DNA of 64,000 bases from JAVBMU01 sp031552185 (lineage in GTDB: Bacteria; Actinomycetota; Actinomycetes; Actinomycetales; Cellulomonadaceae), in assembly GCA_031552185.1 (NCBI GenBank), contig JAVBMU010000046.1, positions 1 through 64,000 on the forward strand. The letters run 5' to 3'. How positions within the stretch are numbered: position 1 is the first letter of the stretch; each line of letters starts with the position of its first letter. Positions 8,251 through 16,996 of this stretch are shown here, piece by piece. A program made the position numbers and the translations under genes. The notes beneath the pieces are model-generated. The model did not search any database and was not told the origin of the DNA. It saw nothing but the letters and a program-made list of their open reading frames with translations.

Positions 8251-10569
8251 CTACCCGAGCGTCGTCGGGAGACCCACCTCCGCGCCGCGGACGTGCTCGG
8301 CCAGGACGGCCGAGACGACCTGATACCAGATCTTGGTGTGCTGAGGATTGAGGACCCAGTGGTTCTCGTCCGGGAAATACAGGAACCGGTGCGGTGATTC
8401 CCCGGTCGGCCCGGCCGCGAGCGCCGAGGACGCCAACAGGTCGTACCACATCCGCAACCCCTCGCCGATCGGCACCCGGTAGTCCCGATCGCCATGCACC
8501 ACGAGCATTGGGGTGCGGATGTTCGCCACGTGCTTGTGCGGGCTGTTGCGGGCCGCCATCTGGGGCGTCAGGTTGCGCTGCCAGTAGTACGAATGGTCAG
8601 TCGTGCCCCCGAACTGATCCAGCGCCCAGAGGCCGGCGTGCGTCACGATGGCGCGGAAGCGATCGGTATGGCCCGCGATCCAATTGGCCAGGTAGCCGCC
8701 GAAGGAGGCGCCCATCGCGGCGGTCCGGCCGGCGTCGATCTCCGGGCGGGTCGCAGCCCGATCGGTGATCGCCATCAGGTCGGTGTACGGGGCCTGACCC
8801 CAGGCCCCCCAGCCACGTTGGACGAAGTCCTGTCCGTAGCCGGTGGAGAGGGCCGGATCCGGGAGCAGGACGGCGTAACCCTGGGCGACCAGCAGCCACG
8901 GATTCCATCGCCAGCTCCAGGCATTCCAGGAGTTCAGCGGCCCGCCATGCACCCACAGCAGCAGCGGCGCGGGGTCGGCCGCGCTCGCGCCGTGCGGCAG
9001 CGCGAGCCAGGCGCGGACCCGAACGTCGCCGGCGGCGGCGGTCTCGATCTCCTGCAGGACGCCGGGCAGAGCGGGATGCGCCGCCGGGCCGGCCAACGCG
9101 GTCGCGGGCACGGGTACCCGCCGGCCGGGCTCGCCGCCCGCCAGGAAGGCCGCGAGATCGATCCGGACCGGGTGCGGCGGCTCGAGGTAGGAGGTGCGCA
9201 GCGCGTAGAGCGCCGACCCGTCCGGGGCGACGCGGACATCGGTGAAGGCCGCGGCGTCGGCCGTGATCCGCTCGACGGGCCGGCCCGGCCGCGCGGCGTC
9301 GGCGGCGGCATCGCCCAGGGTGACCAGGAAGATCGGCCCCCGGCCGGCCTCGTCGGCCGTGACGACGAGGCCGGAGCCGTCCGGCAGCCAGCGCGCGCCG
9401 GTCGGCCGGCGGTCCCAGTGCGGCGCCAGGGTGCGCGGCAGGGCGTGCGCCTGCGCCCGGGCGAGGGCCTCATCGGCCGGCTCCGGTGTGGATCGACCGG
9501 CCGGCGCCGGCGCCGGCGGGGGGGCGAGCGGCACGATCGCCAGCCGCCGCTCCGAGGCCCGCTGCGGCGTCGTGAGCGTCTCCCGCAGGAAGGCGACCCA
9601 CGCGCCGTCGGGCGAGATCACGGGCGAGCCGGCGTTCGCGCCGGGGTCGTCGACAATGGTGCGGCGGGCGCCGGTGCCCGGATCGATCGCGACCAGAATG
9701 CTGCGCACGGTCGGGCCCGGCCCGGCCACCCGCCAGGTGGTGATGAGGGTGGTCCCGTCGGCGGAGAGGTCCGCCTCCTGTTCGCGCAGCGCCGGCCCGA
9801 CGCCGGGGGTCAGGTCCCGCAGGTCCAGGAGCCCGGCGGTTGGGGACGGCCCGGCGGCGGGAGGCGGCCCGGCGGCCGCGCCCGGCTCGGCGGCCGCGCC
9901 CGGCTCGGCCGGGGGCAAGGGCTGCGGCGGGATGTCGGCGAGCGTGTCCAGGTCTCCGGCGAATCGATGCGGCATAGCCGGGCCGAGGTCACTGTCCCAG
10001 TGCCGGATCGGATAGCCGGCGTGCAGGATGGCCGAGACCTTGAGGTCCCGGCGGGCGGCGCGCAACTCGCCGTCGTGCGCCAGATCGCGGGCGCTCGGCA
10101 GCAGGTTCGCGGCCACCGAGACCACGGGTGCTCGGGCCGCCGTCAGCGGCGCCACGACGCCGCCGGGCGCCGTCGCGATGACGCGCGCCTCACCGCCGGC
10201 CGCGGGCAGCAGCCACAGGGCCGACGTCGGCTCGCCGCCCTCGGCGTCCGGGTCCGGCCGGGCAGAAATGAAGAGCAGATCGCCGGCGGCGGTAAAGGCG
10301 GCCGCGGTCTCGCCCGCGGCGCTACGGGTCAACCGGCGGGGCGCCGCCCGGCCGTCCGGGTCCAACTCCCACAGCGCACTGACATAGCCGGTTCGGGTCG
10401 CGTCCAGGGTCTGCACCGTGGTCACCAGTCGCCGACCGTCCGCGGACAGGGCGAGCCCGCCGACGCGCGGGATGGCGATGTATTCGTCGAGGTCGTGAAA
10501 CGGCGTCGTGGGCGCTGCCGACGTCGGTGGAATGGGAGGGTCGCTCGGTCCGCCGGGTTCCGCGGTCAC
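8251..10569 (-). CDS. S9-family prolyl oligopeptidase/acylaminoacyl-type peptidase
   Basis: Cytosolic serine peptidase of 772 residues that probably removes residues from short peptides. The N-terminal half is a beta-propeller (repeated LSADG, SPDGAWVAFL, APDGSALY blades). The C-terminal catalytic domain contains LLLWVHGGPLNSWNAW, the nucleophile motif GASFGGYLANW, the acid in HGDRDYRVP, and the histidine in FPDENHWVLNPQ. Low-complexity Ala/Pro/Gly stretches interrupt the propeller. The GTG at 10569 is the first plausible start and gives the FHDLDEYIAIPRVGGLALS segment expected near the N-terminus. It appears monocistronic. Confidence 0.9.
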   Translation of the reverse strand: MTAEPGGPSDPPIPPTSAAPTTPFHDLDEYIAIPRVGGLALSADGRRLVTTVQTLDATRTGYVSALWELDPDGRAAPRRLTRSAAGETAAAFTAAGDLLFISARPDPDAEGGEPTSALWLLPAAGGEARVIATAPGGVVAPLTAARAPVVSVAANLLPSARDLAHDGELRAARRDLKVSAILHAGYPIRHWDSDLGPAMPHRFAGDLDTLADIPPQPLPPAEPGAAAEPGAAAGPPPAAGPSPTAGLLDLRDLTPGVGPALREQEADLSADGTTLITTWRVAGPGPTVRSILVAIDPGTGARRTIVDDPGANAGSPVISPDGAWVAFLRETLTTPQRASERRLAIVPLAPPPAPAPAGRSTPEPADEALARAQAHALPRTLAPHWDRRPTGARWLPDGSGLVVTADEAGRGPIFLVTLGDAAADAARPGRPVERITADAAAFTDVRVAPDGSALYALRTSYLEPPHPVRIDLAAFLAGGEPGRRVPVPATALAGPAAHPALPGVLQEIETAAAGDVRVRAWLALPHGASAADPAPLLLWVHGGPLNSWNAWSWRWNPWLLVAQGYAVLLPDPALSTGYGQDFVQRGWGAWGQAPYTDLMAITDRAATRPEIDAGRTAAMGASFGGYLANWIAGHTDRFRAIVTHAGLWALDQFGGTTDHSYYWQRNLTPQMAARNSPHKHVANIRTPMLVVHGDRDYRVPIGEGLRMWYDLLASSALAAGPTGESPHRFLYFPDENHWVLNPQHTKIWYQVVSAVLAEHVRGAEVGLPTTLG

Positions 10570-10576
10570 GAGACCG

Positions 10577-10783
10577 TCATATCATGCCCGGTCAAGGGCG
10601 CGTCACCCCGGCGTCCAGGTCTTCGAACGTCCGGACCGGGTGCTCGCCAAGGTGCTGCTCGAGGACGGGGCACCGATCGACGTCGTTTTCGTCGCCACGG
10701 ACGCAGACCCGCCCCTGGTCAATCCGGAGCCCAGCATCTTCTTCCCGCTCGCGAGCCGCGCCCGGCTTGCGGCACCGCGGCTC
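10577..10783 (+). pseudogene. coding-like remnant, function unknown
   Basis: A plus-strand stretch has strong coding-type codon bias and reads VQVFERPDRVLAKVLLEDG then VVFVATDADPPLV. It has no credible start: the nearest in-frame GTG is either inside the S9 peptidase gene (10508) or already inside the segment (10640). The frame continues into the antisense of the CopD/CtaG gene without a stop until 10954. I read it as the remnant of a gene whose ends were lost, but a short real gene is possible. Confidence 0.3.
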
Positions 10784-12986
10784 AGCCGCGGTCTGCCCGG
10801 TCCCGGTCCCGGTCCGCCAACCGGCCGAGCATCTCGTTGTAGTCGTCAAGTTCGGCGTCGCCCACTCGATCCACCCGCCGGTCCCGGCGTCGCGCCTCCC
10901 GCTCGTCCGAGCGGGCCCACATCACCGCCACCACGATCGCGAGCGCCAGCGTAGGCAACTCGCCGATCCCCCACGCGATCCCGCCGCCGAGTTGTTGGTC
11001 GGCCAGGGCGCTCGGCCCCCACGGCCGGCCGAGCAGGCCGAACCACCGCGGGACCAACAACACCTCGCCCGTCGCCAGCGCCACGCCGAAGAAGGCGTGG
11101 AACGCCATCGTCGCGAACAGGAGCAGGAGCCGCTGGGGGTAGGGCGGGCGCTGCGGCCCCGGGTCGACGCCGATCAGCGCGTTCGCGAACAGGTATCCCG
11201 CCAGCGTGAAGTGCACCACCATCGCCACATGCCCGACGTAGGTGTGCAGCGCGAGCGAGAATGCCGGTGTGTAGTAGAACACGATCATCGAGCCGGCGAA
11301 ATTGGCCGCCGCGACGATCGGGTTCGCAAAGAACCGCCCCCACCGCGAGCTGACGAGGGCGAGCACCCATTCGCGCGGTCCCCGCGATCCGTCGCGGCGC
11401 CGCGGCACCGCCCGGACCAGCAGCGTGATCGGCGCGGCGGTCGCCAAGAACAGCGGCACCACCATCGCGAGCACCATGTGCTGGACCATGTGGGCGCTGA
11501 ACAGGACGTGACCGTACTGCGCGGCGCCGCCGCAGGTCGCCCACAGCAGGAGGAGAATCCCCGCGCACCAGGCCACGGTGCGCCCGGGCGACCACCGGTC
11601 ACCGCGCCGCGCCAGCCGCCGCACCCAGCGCAGGTAGACGACCAGCGCAGCGACGCAGGCGAAGGCGAACAGCGCGTCCCAGCGCCACTGCGTCAGCCAA
11701 CGCTCGAAGGTCGGCTCCGGCGGCAGCACGTGCCCGGTGACCAGCTCGGCCGGCGTGGCCTCGACCCCCGCCGGCCCGGTCGCGCTCCGTTCACCGACCG
11801 GTATCTGCGGCACGGGGGGCGGCGTCGCCGCGAGCGCCACCGCGACCCCGGACACCGCACCCATCACCACCAGTTCGACGGCGATCAGCCGGCCCAGCAG
11901 GCGCGCCGCCGGTTCGGCGGTCGCCAACCGCCGCACCACCAGCGTCCGCTGCGCGTAGCCGGCGACGCCGAGCACGACGACGAGGCCCACTTTCGCGAGT
12001 ACCAGCGCGCCGTAGGCGCTCGCCACCCCGCGCGGCTCGCCGAGCCGGATCCCCGCGTTCACGACGCCGGAGGTCGCCACCGCGACGTAACACCAGCCGG
12101 CGAGCGTCGAGTACCGCCCGACGTCGGCGGCCAGGGCGCCGCCGGCGCGACCGGTCCGCAGCGCGACGTACGCCACGGCCACCAGGCCGCCGATCCAGAT
12201 GGCCGCGCCGGCGAGGTGCAGGACCATCGCGGAAACCGCCAACTCATGACTCGCCGTCCCCGCCGCGTGCCCCGAATTCGCCTGGACGGCGAGCGCCGAG
12301 AGCGCGAGCGCCGCGGTCCACGCGATCGGCGCGGGCCGCCGCACCACGAGCGCGAGCACTGAGGTCGCGGCCGCGACGGCGACGATCAGCAGATCGGCCC
12401 GGCCGAGCGTGATCCGGAACAGGAATTCCTCGAGGCCCGCGCCGAAGGTGGGGTCGGCCGGCGGCATCCCGGCGATGATCGCGTACTGCAGCACCGCCCG
12501 GGCGAGCGCGAGCAGCGCCCACGCCGCCGCGGCCCAACCGGCGAGGCCGAGGGCACGGCGCACCGGCTCGCCCGGGGCGAGCACGCAGGCGGCGAGGAGC
12601 AGCGCGCCGATCGTCGTCGCCGCAGCCAGTTCCCCCAGGACCGTCGCGGCCGGCATCCCCCAGCGGACCAAGGCGCCCGGGTCCGGGAAGCCGGGCAGAC
12701 CCGCGTACGCCCCGACCAGCGCACCCAGGCCGAGCGCCGTCCCGACGGCGACCAGCGCCGCCGGCGGTCCGACGACGGCAAGCCGGCGGGCGCCGGCGGG
12801 CGGGCCGCCGGCGGGGTCGACGGCGGGCGGGCCACCGGCGGGCGGGCCGCCGGCGGAAAATCGACGCCCGATGCCGGCGGGGTCGATGGCGCTCCGAGCA
12901 AAGGGGCGCGCAACGCCGGGCGGCTCGATGCCGCTGCCCTCGGCCCGTTTCCCGGCAACGCGGTCGCCGGCCTGCCGTTGCGTCAC
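10782..12986 (-). CDS. CopD/CtaG fusion membrane protein (copper handling, cytochrome oxidase assembly)
   Basis: Large polytopic membrane protein, up to 734 residues. The N-terminal half is a CopD-type copper-resistance domain (WIGGLVAVAYVALRTGRAGG, and the histidine in SAMVLHLAGAAIW). The C-terminal half is a CtaG/caa3-type assembly domain (YGHVLFSAHMVQHMVLAMVVPLFL, the HTYVGHVAMVVHFTLAGYLF histidines, MAFHAFFGVAL). Fused CopD/CtaG proteins are common in actinobacteria and are linked to copper supply to cytochrome c oxidase. The first 70 or so residues are Pro/Gly/Ala repeats (PPAGGPPA), so the true start may be downstream of 12986. The last residues are an Arg/Asp-rich tail (RLADRDRDRADRG). 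Confidence 0.88.
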   Translation of the reverse strand: MTQRQAGDRVAGKRAEGSGIEPPGVARPFARSAIDPAGIGRRFSAGGPPAGGPPAVDPAGGPPAGARRLAVVGPPAALVAVGTALGLGALVGAYAGLPGFPDPGALVRWGMPAATVLGELAAATTIGALLLAACVLAPGEPVRRALGLAGWAAAAWALLALARAVLQYAIIAGMPPADPTFGAGLEEFLFRITLGRADLLIVAVAAATSVLALVVRRPAPIAWTAALALSALAVQANSGHAAGTASHELAVSAMVLHLAGAAIWIGGLVAVAYVALRTGRAGGALAADVGRYSTLAGWCYVAVATSGVVNAGIRLGEPRGVASAYGALVLAKVGLVVVLGVAGYAQRTLVVRRLATAEPAARLLGRLIAVELVVMGAVSGVAVALAATPPPVPQIPVGERSATGPAGVEATPAELVTGHVLPPEPTFERWLTQWRWDALFAFACVAALVVYLRWVRRLARRGDRWSPGRTVAWCAGILLLLWATCGGAAQYGHVLFSAHMVQHMVLAMVVPLFLATAAPITLLVRAVPRRRDGSRGPREWVLALVSSRWGRFFANPIVAAANFAGSMIVFYYTPAFSLALHTYVGHVAMVVHFTLAGYLFANALIGVDPGPQRPPYPQRLLLLFATMAFHAFFGVALATGEVLLVPRWFGLLGRPWGPSALADQQLGGGIAWGIGELPTLALAIVVAVMWARSDEREARRRDRRVDRVGDAELDDYNEMLGRLADRDRDRADRG

Positions 12987-13056
12987 GGACCCAGGCTAGG
13001 CATGGCCGGTGCGGACCGCCCGGCGATAGTGCCTGGACGCCGCGACGACCCGCCGA

Positions 13057-13590
13057 TCAGTCGGCGAATTCGTCCGGGGTATCGTCCGGCGGGTCGCCCG
13101 GCCGCAGCGAGGGTGCGACCTCGAAGACCTGTTCGAGGCCGAGGTCGAAGGCGGTGCAGAATCGGGCGATGAACGTCGCACTAGGTTGCCGGAGCCCGGC
13201 CGCGACCATACGGACCATGACCCGCTCAAGACCGGCGTACTCGGCAACGCCCTCCACGTCGCCCAAGCCTTGCGCGTCGGCCAGTTCCTCGATGACGCCG
13301 GGGCGCATGCGAAGCGTAGGACCGGTATGGATCCGGTAGGCGAACGCAGCCTCCCACAACGACACCAACGCACCGTTCGCACTCAACGTCCGGTCGAGAA
13401 TCCGCGTCGTGGCCAGGCTCGCGCGGCGTTCGGCCTTCTCGATCCGCCCGATCAACGCCGCGCTGTGGTGCGTCAGCACCCCCAGACGCTCCTGGGACAG
13501 CCCGGCCGCCACGCGTCGGCGCCGCACCTCGGCCCCGAAGGTATGCAACGGCGACACCCACGGAGTCAGCATCCGCTCCGGCTGTGACAT
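13057..13590 (-). CDS. XRE-family regulator with two HTH domains
   Basis: DNA-binding protein of 177 residues. The first HTH is at about residues 18-50 (RRRRVAAGLSQERLGVLTHHSAALIGRIEKAERR). A second HTH-like segment is visible near the C-terminus (VEGVAEYAGLERVMVRMVAAGLRQPSATFIARFCTAFDLGLEQVFEV); it keeps the spacing of an XRE domain although the usual E-x-G of helix 4 is changed. The ATG at 13590 has GGAGGGAAG upstream. It is divergent from the HTH/deformylase gene at 13845, separated by 254 nt, so the pair may share a control region. Confidence 0.8.
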   Translation of the reverse strand: MSQPERMLTPWVSPLHTFGAEVRRRRVAAGLSQERLGVLTHHSAALIGRIEKAERRASLATTRILDRTLSANGALVSLWEAAFAYRIHTGPTLRMRPGVIEELADAQGLGDVEGVAEYAGLERVMVRMVAAGLRQPSATFIARFCTAFDLGLEQVFEVAPSLRPGDPPDDTPDEFAD

Positions 13591-13844
13591 GCTCTTCCCT
13601 CCAATCGCCGAGCGCCGTATTGCCCCAGTGCCTCGGCAGAGTCTTGTTCTTGCTGGTGAGTAGGTGTTTGGGTGCTTGATCGGGATGTCGGACGTCGTCT
13701 CGATGCCCCCGTGGCCCTGGACCCGGGCGACGAGAGTGGCCGGATCGGCGAACGCTTGTCCCAGCACACTTCATGGGCAGGCCGTTCCCGTAGGCTGAAC
13801 CGGAGGTCACGCGCCATTCACGCACGCTCACGGACAGGGGACTC

Positions 13845-15368
13845 TTGAAAGACGTAAGCCTTGAGGGTGGCACCGAGCACCGGGATCGTTTCGTCGCCGA
13901 ACTCGGCCGGTGGCGCGAGGTCCGCGGGCTGTCCCGCGCTGCTCTTGCCCGCTTGATGGGCTACCACCGGTCCTATGTGTCCAAGGTTGCCGGCGGCTCC
14001 GAGCCGGCGTCCCGCGAGTTCGCCATGGCCGCCGACGAGGTCCTGAACTCGGGCGGCGCGCTGTGGCGAGCCTGGACCGAACAGCACGCCAAGAACACCC
14101 GCATGCCGACCCGCGCCGCGACATCGATCCACCCCGCGGCACCGGACGGCCCTGGCGATCCCGGCGGCGCGCTCGTCGTGGAACACGACCATGCGACGCT
14201 CTCCTACGAGGACGGCGTCTACCGAGCCACGATGCGCCGCCTTCTGCACAACGGCGGCACCCAGCCCATCACCCGGTATCTGATCCGGATCTCAGTGGAC
14301 CGCTACCCCGGCGACCCCCAGCGGTCCAACGCGTTATACCGCAACGACCCGCTGACCTGGGACGAGATAGGCCTTCAGGCCTGGCACGGCCAAGACCGTG
14401 CGGTCCCGATGCGTTGGACCGTCCAGCAAGACCGGGACGCGTTCAAGGAGGTTTGGCTCCAGTTCTCCGCCGCCGACCAACACTTCCCGCTCTACCCCGG
14501 CGAGAGCACATGGATCGAGTACACGTACACCGTCTCGGATACTAAATGGGGGCACTGGTTCCAGCGCGCGGTGCGCTTGCCCACCCAGCGACTCTCGGTC
14601 ACCTTGGAATTCCCAGCATCGGTCGGTCCGTCCGTCTGGGGCCTGCACACCTCGATGTCCGCCGAGTCAATGCCATTCCAGAACTCAATCCGGGAACGGG
14701 CGGAGGGTGACGGGATCACTTACTCCTGGTCCACCGAAGATCCGCCGCTACACGGCCGCTACCGCTTGGAGTGGGCCTTCGGCAAACCTGTTCGGCAACC
14801 ACAGCAAGCGGCGGTCATCACCGCCAGCCAGACTATGAGTCAACTCGGCGTTGTCCAGGACGGCAATCCCATTCTGCGCCGGACCGCCCGCTCTTTCGAC
14901 CTCCCTGCGGAGGCGGAGGACGCCTGCCGCGTCGTGACCGAACTCGCCGCCGCGGCCCGCCGCATTTCCGCCGCACACACCTTCGGCAAAGGAATCGGCG
15001 TCTCCGCCCCGCAGATCGGCATCGATCGCGCTGCGGCGGTCGTCGTCCCTCCCGGCAGCGACAGCGCCGTCACCCTCCTCAACCCGGAAGTGGTCGAAAC
15101 CAGCACCGAGAAGGACGAGCAGTACGAGGGGTGCCTCAGCTTCTTCGACGTCCGCTGCCTCGTAGGTCGTGCCCTGGCAATCCACGTCCGCCACACCGAC
15201 ATCGACGGCACAGACCGGATCACCGTGTTCGAGCGCGGCATGGCACGCCTCGTGGCCCACGAGATCGACCACCTCAACGGCGTCCTCTGCAAAGACCACC
15301 TACGCCCGGGCATCAAACCCATCCCCGTCGAGCACTATCGCGAAACCGGCAGAAACTGGAAGTACTGA
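13845..15368 (+). CDS. HTH domain fused to peptide deformylase
   Basis: Protein of 507 residues with three parts. Residues 10-60 are an XRE-type HTH (ELGRWREVRGLSRAALARLMGYHRSYVSKVAGGSEP). Residues 95-310 are a beta-rich region of unknown function (TRYLIRISVDRYPGD, YPGESTWIEYTYTVSD). Residues 340-507 are a peptide deformylase with all three metal/active-site motifs: GIGVSAPQIG (383-392), EGCLSF with Cys430, and HEIDH with His472 and His476. Deformylase removes the formyl group from nascent proteins; here the fusion suggests a DNA-linked or regulatory use. The start is a TTG at 13845 with AGGGG upstream; no better start exists. Third-position GC is somewhat lower than in neighbouring genes. 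Confidence 0.85.
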   Translation: MKDVSLEGGTEHRDRFVAELGRWREVRGLSRAALARLMGYHRSYVSKVAGGSEPASREFAMAADEVLNSGGALWRAWTEQHAKNTRMPTRAATSIHPAAPDGPGDPGGALVVEHDHATLSYEDGVYRATMRRLLHNGGTQPITRYLIRISVDRYPGDPQRSNALYRNDPLTWDEIGLQAWHGQDRAVPMRWTVQQDRDAFKEVWLQFSAADQHFPLYPGESTWIEYTYTVSDTKWGHWFQRAVRLPTQRLSVTLEFPASVGPSVWGLHTSMSAESMPFQNSIRERAEGDGITYSWSTEDPPLHGRYRLEWAFGKPVRQPQQAAVITASQTMSQLGVVQDGNPILRRTARSFDLPAEAEDACRVVTELAAAARRISAAHTFGKGIGVSAPQIGIDRAAAVVVPPGSDSAVTLLNPEVVETSTEKDEQYEGCLSFFDVRCLVGRALAIHVRHTDIDGTDRITVFERGMARLVAHEIDHLNGVLCKDHLRPGIKPIPVEHYRETGRNWKY

Positions 15369-15636
15369 GGTTCTCTCAGTCAGCACCAATGTGCCTCAGG
15401 GTCCGGGACACCACCCCGGCCACTCTCGAACGCCGATCTGAGCATCTACACCGGCCACACCGCCCCCGACGACGACGCATCGCGGATCAGCAGGGAACGG
15501 AGCTGCCGTCGTACCTGAGCGACGATGCCGGCAAACAGCCATACATCGCGTATTGACCCTTTCGGCCTGCCGGCCTACGCTGGCCGGCGATCGGGACGGC
15601 GAACGGCGCCGGAGAATCGCAAGGAGGCGAGTCTCG
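15369..15636. other. intergenic stretch with short coding-like remnant
   Basis: No gene can be supported. Around 15429-15518 one plus-strand frame reads NADLSIYTGHTAPDDDASR with genome-like codon bias but has no start codon nearby and stops soon after, so it may be gene debris. The location beside the truncated lipoprotein copy fits a decayed segment. Confidence 0.4.
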
Positions 15637-15801
15637 TGCGAGGCCCCTAGCGCGACCACCTCGGCGGACGGCAAGACCGTGGCGTTCGACCAGTGCGCGG
15701 ACAGCTGCGAGATCCACACGGTCGCGATCGCCGGGGGCGCGCCGACCAAGCTGCCGGCGACCTCGACCGCAGAGCACACGACCCTGCTCGGCTGGCGGTA
15801 G
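15637..15801 (+). pseudogene. 3'-terminal fragment of a lipoprotein paralogue
   Basis: The frame reads SADGKTVAFDQCADSCEIHT and ends TLLGWR. It lines up with the C-termini of the next two genes (SPDGKTAVFDSSRDSWNLYT ending TLVAWQ, and SPDGKTVAIDVCGDGCSIYT ending TLFAWR). Only about 50 residues remain; the upstream sequence has no homology to the paralogues and no signal peptide. This is a 5'-deleted third copy of the tandem family. Confidence 0.8.
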
Positions 15802-15826
15802 CGAGCCCGGCCGGAAGGAGAATCGG

Positions 15827-16921
15827 ATGGGAAGACGACGCCCGACCACGGCTGCGGCCACGGCGGCCGGTGCGGCAACCGCGCTCCTCGCGACGGCGCT
15901 GCTCGCCGGCGGCTGCGGAATCCTCGACCGGGGCGGCGCCGAGTTCCCGACGGACCCGGCGATCTACGTCATTTCCTGTGAGAACGATTTAGGGGACATT
16001 GTTCACGGCGGGAAGGAGACGTCCGCTCGTCTGAATTGGCTCGACCCGGCCACGGGTGCAAAAGGTGGCTCGGCCAAGGTGCCCGATGTCGTCGGCTTCT
16101 GCGCCGGGAAAGAGTCCACTACGTATCGGGTCCGCCTCCGCTTCAGCGCCGATCTCACTCGAGTGACCTACCGGGACAAACACGGGGCCGTCGGATGGGT
16201 CGACCTGACATCCGGCCGCCGCCACGAGGTGGCCGCCGCCGAGCGCGAAGACATCGAGGTGCAGCACCCGACCTTTGTGCCGGGCACCGAAACCTTCGCC
16301 TACGTCGAGTGGGACGAGTCGAAACGCCGCGGGGTTCCGGTCCAGGTCGCCGCGGACTCGACCCGCCGGGGCCCCGCCATCGAGTGCGCGAGCGGGTTCC
16401 TGATCCCGACGAAGGCCGCGGCGATGGCCCGGTGTGCGCCGTCGGCCGGCACCATCGCAAATCCGGACGGTTCGATCCTGGTGACGGACCGCGGGGACGG
16501 GCGCGGCACGAGCGCACGCGACAGCGACCCCGCCCTGGGGCACGACATCACATTCCCGGATTCCGGTGCCGCGATCGAGAATCTCCGGCTGCCCACGGTC
16601 GATTACCGATTCTGGCGAGACCTCCCCTGCACGGCGCGCCTTTTTGTCGACCACACGCGAATGCTCTGCGCGAATGAAGCCGGGCAACGACTCGGGTTGG
16701 TCAGCATCGACCCGGGCACGAAGGCGGTCTCGGCGGTCATGGTGGCCGAAATCTCCCCCGCCATCGGGAGTGCGACGGTCTCCCCCGATGGCAAGACCGC
16801 GGTGTTCGACTCGAGCCGAGACAGTTGGAATCTCTACACGGTCCCGATCACCGGCGGGGAGCCGGTCAAAGTACCGAGCACCTCCGCCTTGGGCAGGAGG
16901 ACCCTGGTCGCCTGGCAGTAG
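15827..16921 (+). CDS. predicted lipoprotein, PD40/TolB-like repeats, copy 1
   Basis: Exported protein of 364 residues of unknown function. The N-terminus has arginines, a hydrophobic stretch and a cysteine at position 30 (ALLAGGCG), a lipobox-like site although the -3 residue is Ala rather than Leu. The body has repeats resembling TolB/WD40-like PD40 blades (RLRFSADLTRVTYRDK, FVPGTETFAYVEWD, TVSPDGKTAVFDSS). The ATG at 15827 follows AAGGAG. It is a paralogue of the next gene over its whole length and probably arose by tandem duplication. Confidence 0.75.
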   Translation: MGRRRPTTAAATAAGAATALLATALLAGGCGILDRGGAEFPTDPAIYVISCENDLGDIVHGGKETSARLNWLDPATGAKGGSAKVPDVVGFCAGKESTTYRVRLRFSADLTRVTYRDKHGAVGWVDLTSGRRHEVAAAEREDIEVQHPTFVPGTETFAYVEWDESKRRGVPVQVAADSTRRGPAIECASGFLIPTKAAAMARCAPSAGTIANPDGSILVTDRGDGRGTSARDSDPALGHDITFPDSGAAIENLRLPTVDYRFWRDLPCTARLFVDHTRMLCANEAGQRLGLVSIDPGTKAVSAVMVAEISPAIGSATVSPDGKTAVFDSSRDSWNLYTVPITGGEPVKVPSTSALGRRTLVAWQ

Positions 16922-16996
16922 GGCTCGCTCCGAGGGGGCAGCGAGGTCGGACCTCGGTGGACAGCGGTTGTCCGCCCAGTGGAAGGGAGCTTCTCT

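Noticed and set aside
8494..10842. Plus-strand open frame of 782 codons
   Set aside because: Antisense shadow of the S9 peptidase, which has its full catalytic triad.
10527..12362. Plus-strand open frame of 611 codons
   Set aside because: Shadow of the CopD/CtaG membrane protein; the composition (Arg, Gln, His, Pro) is that of an antisense frame.
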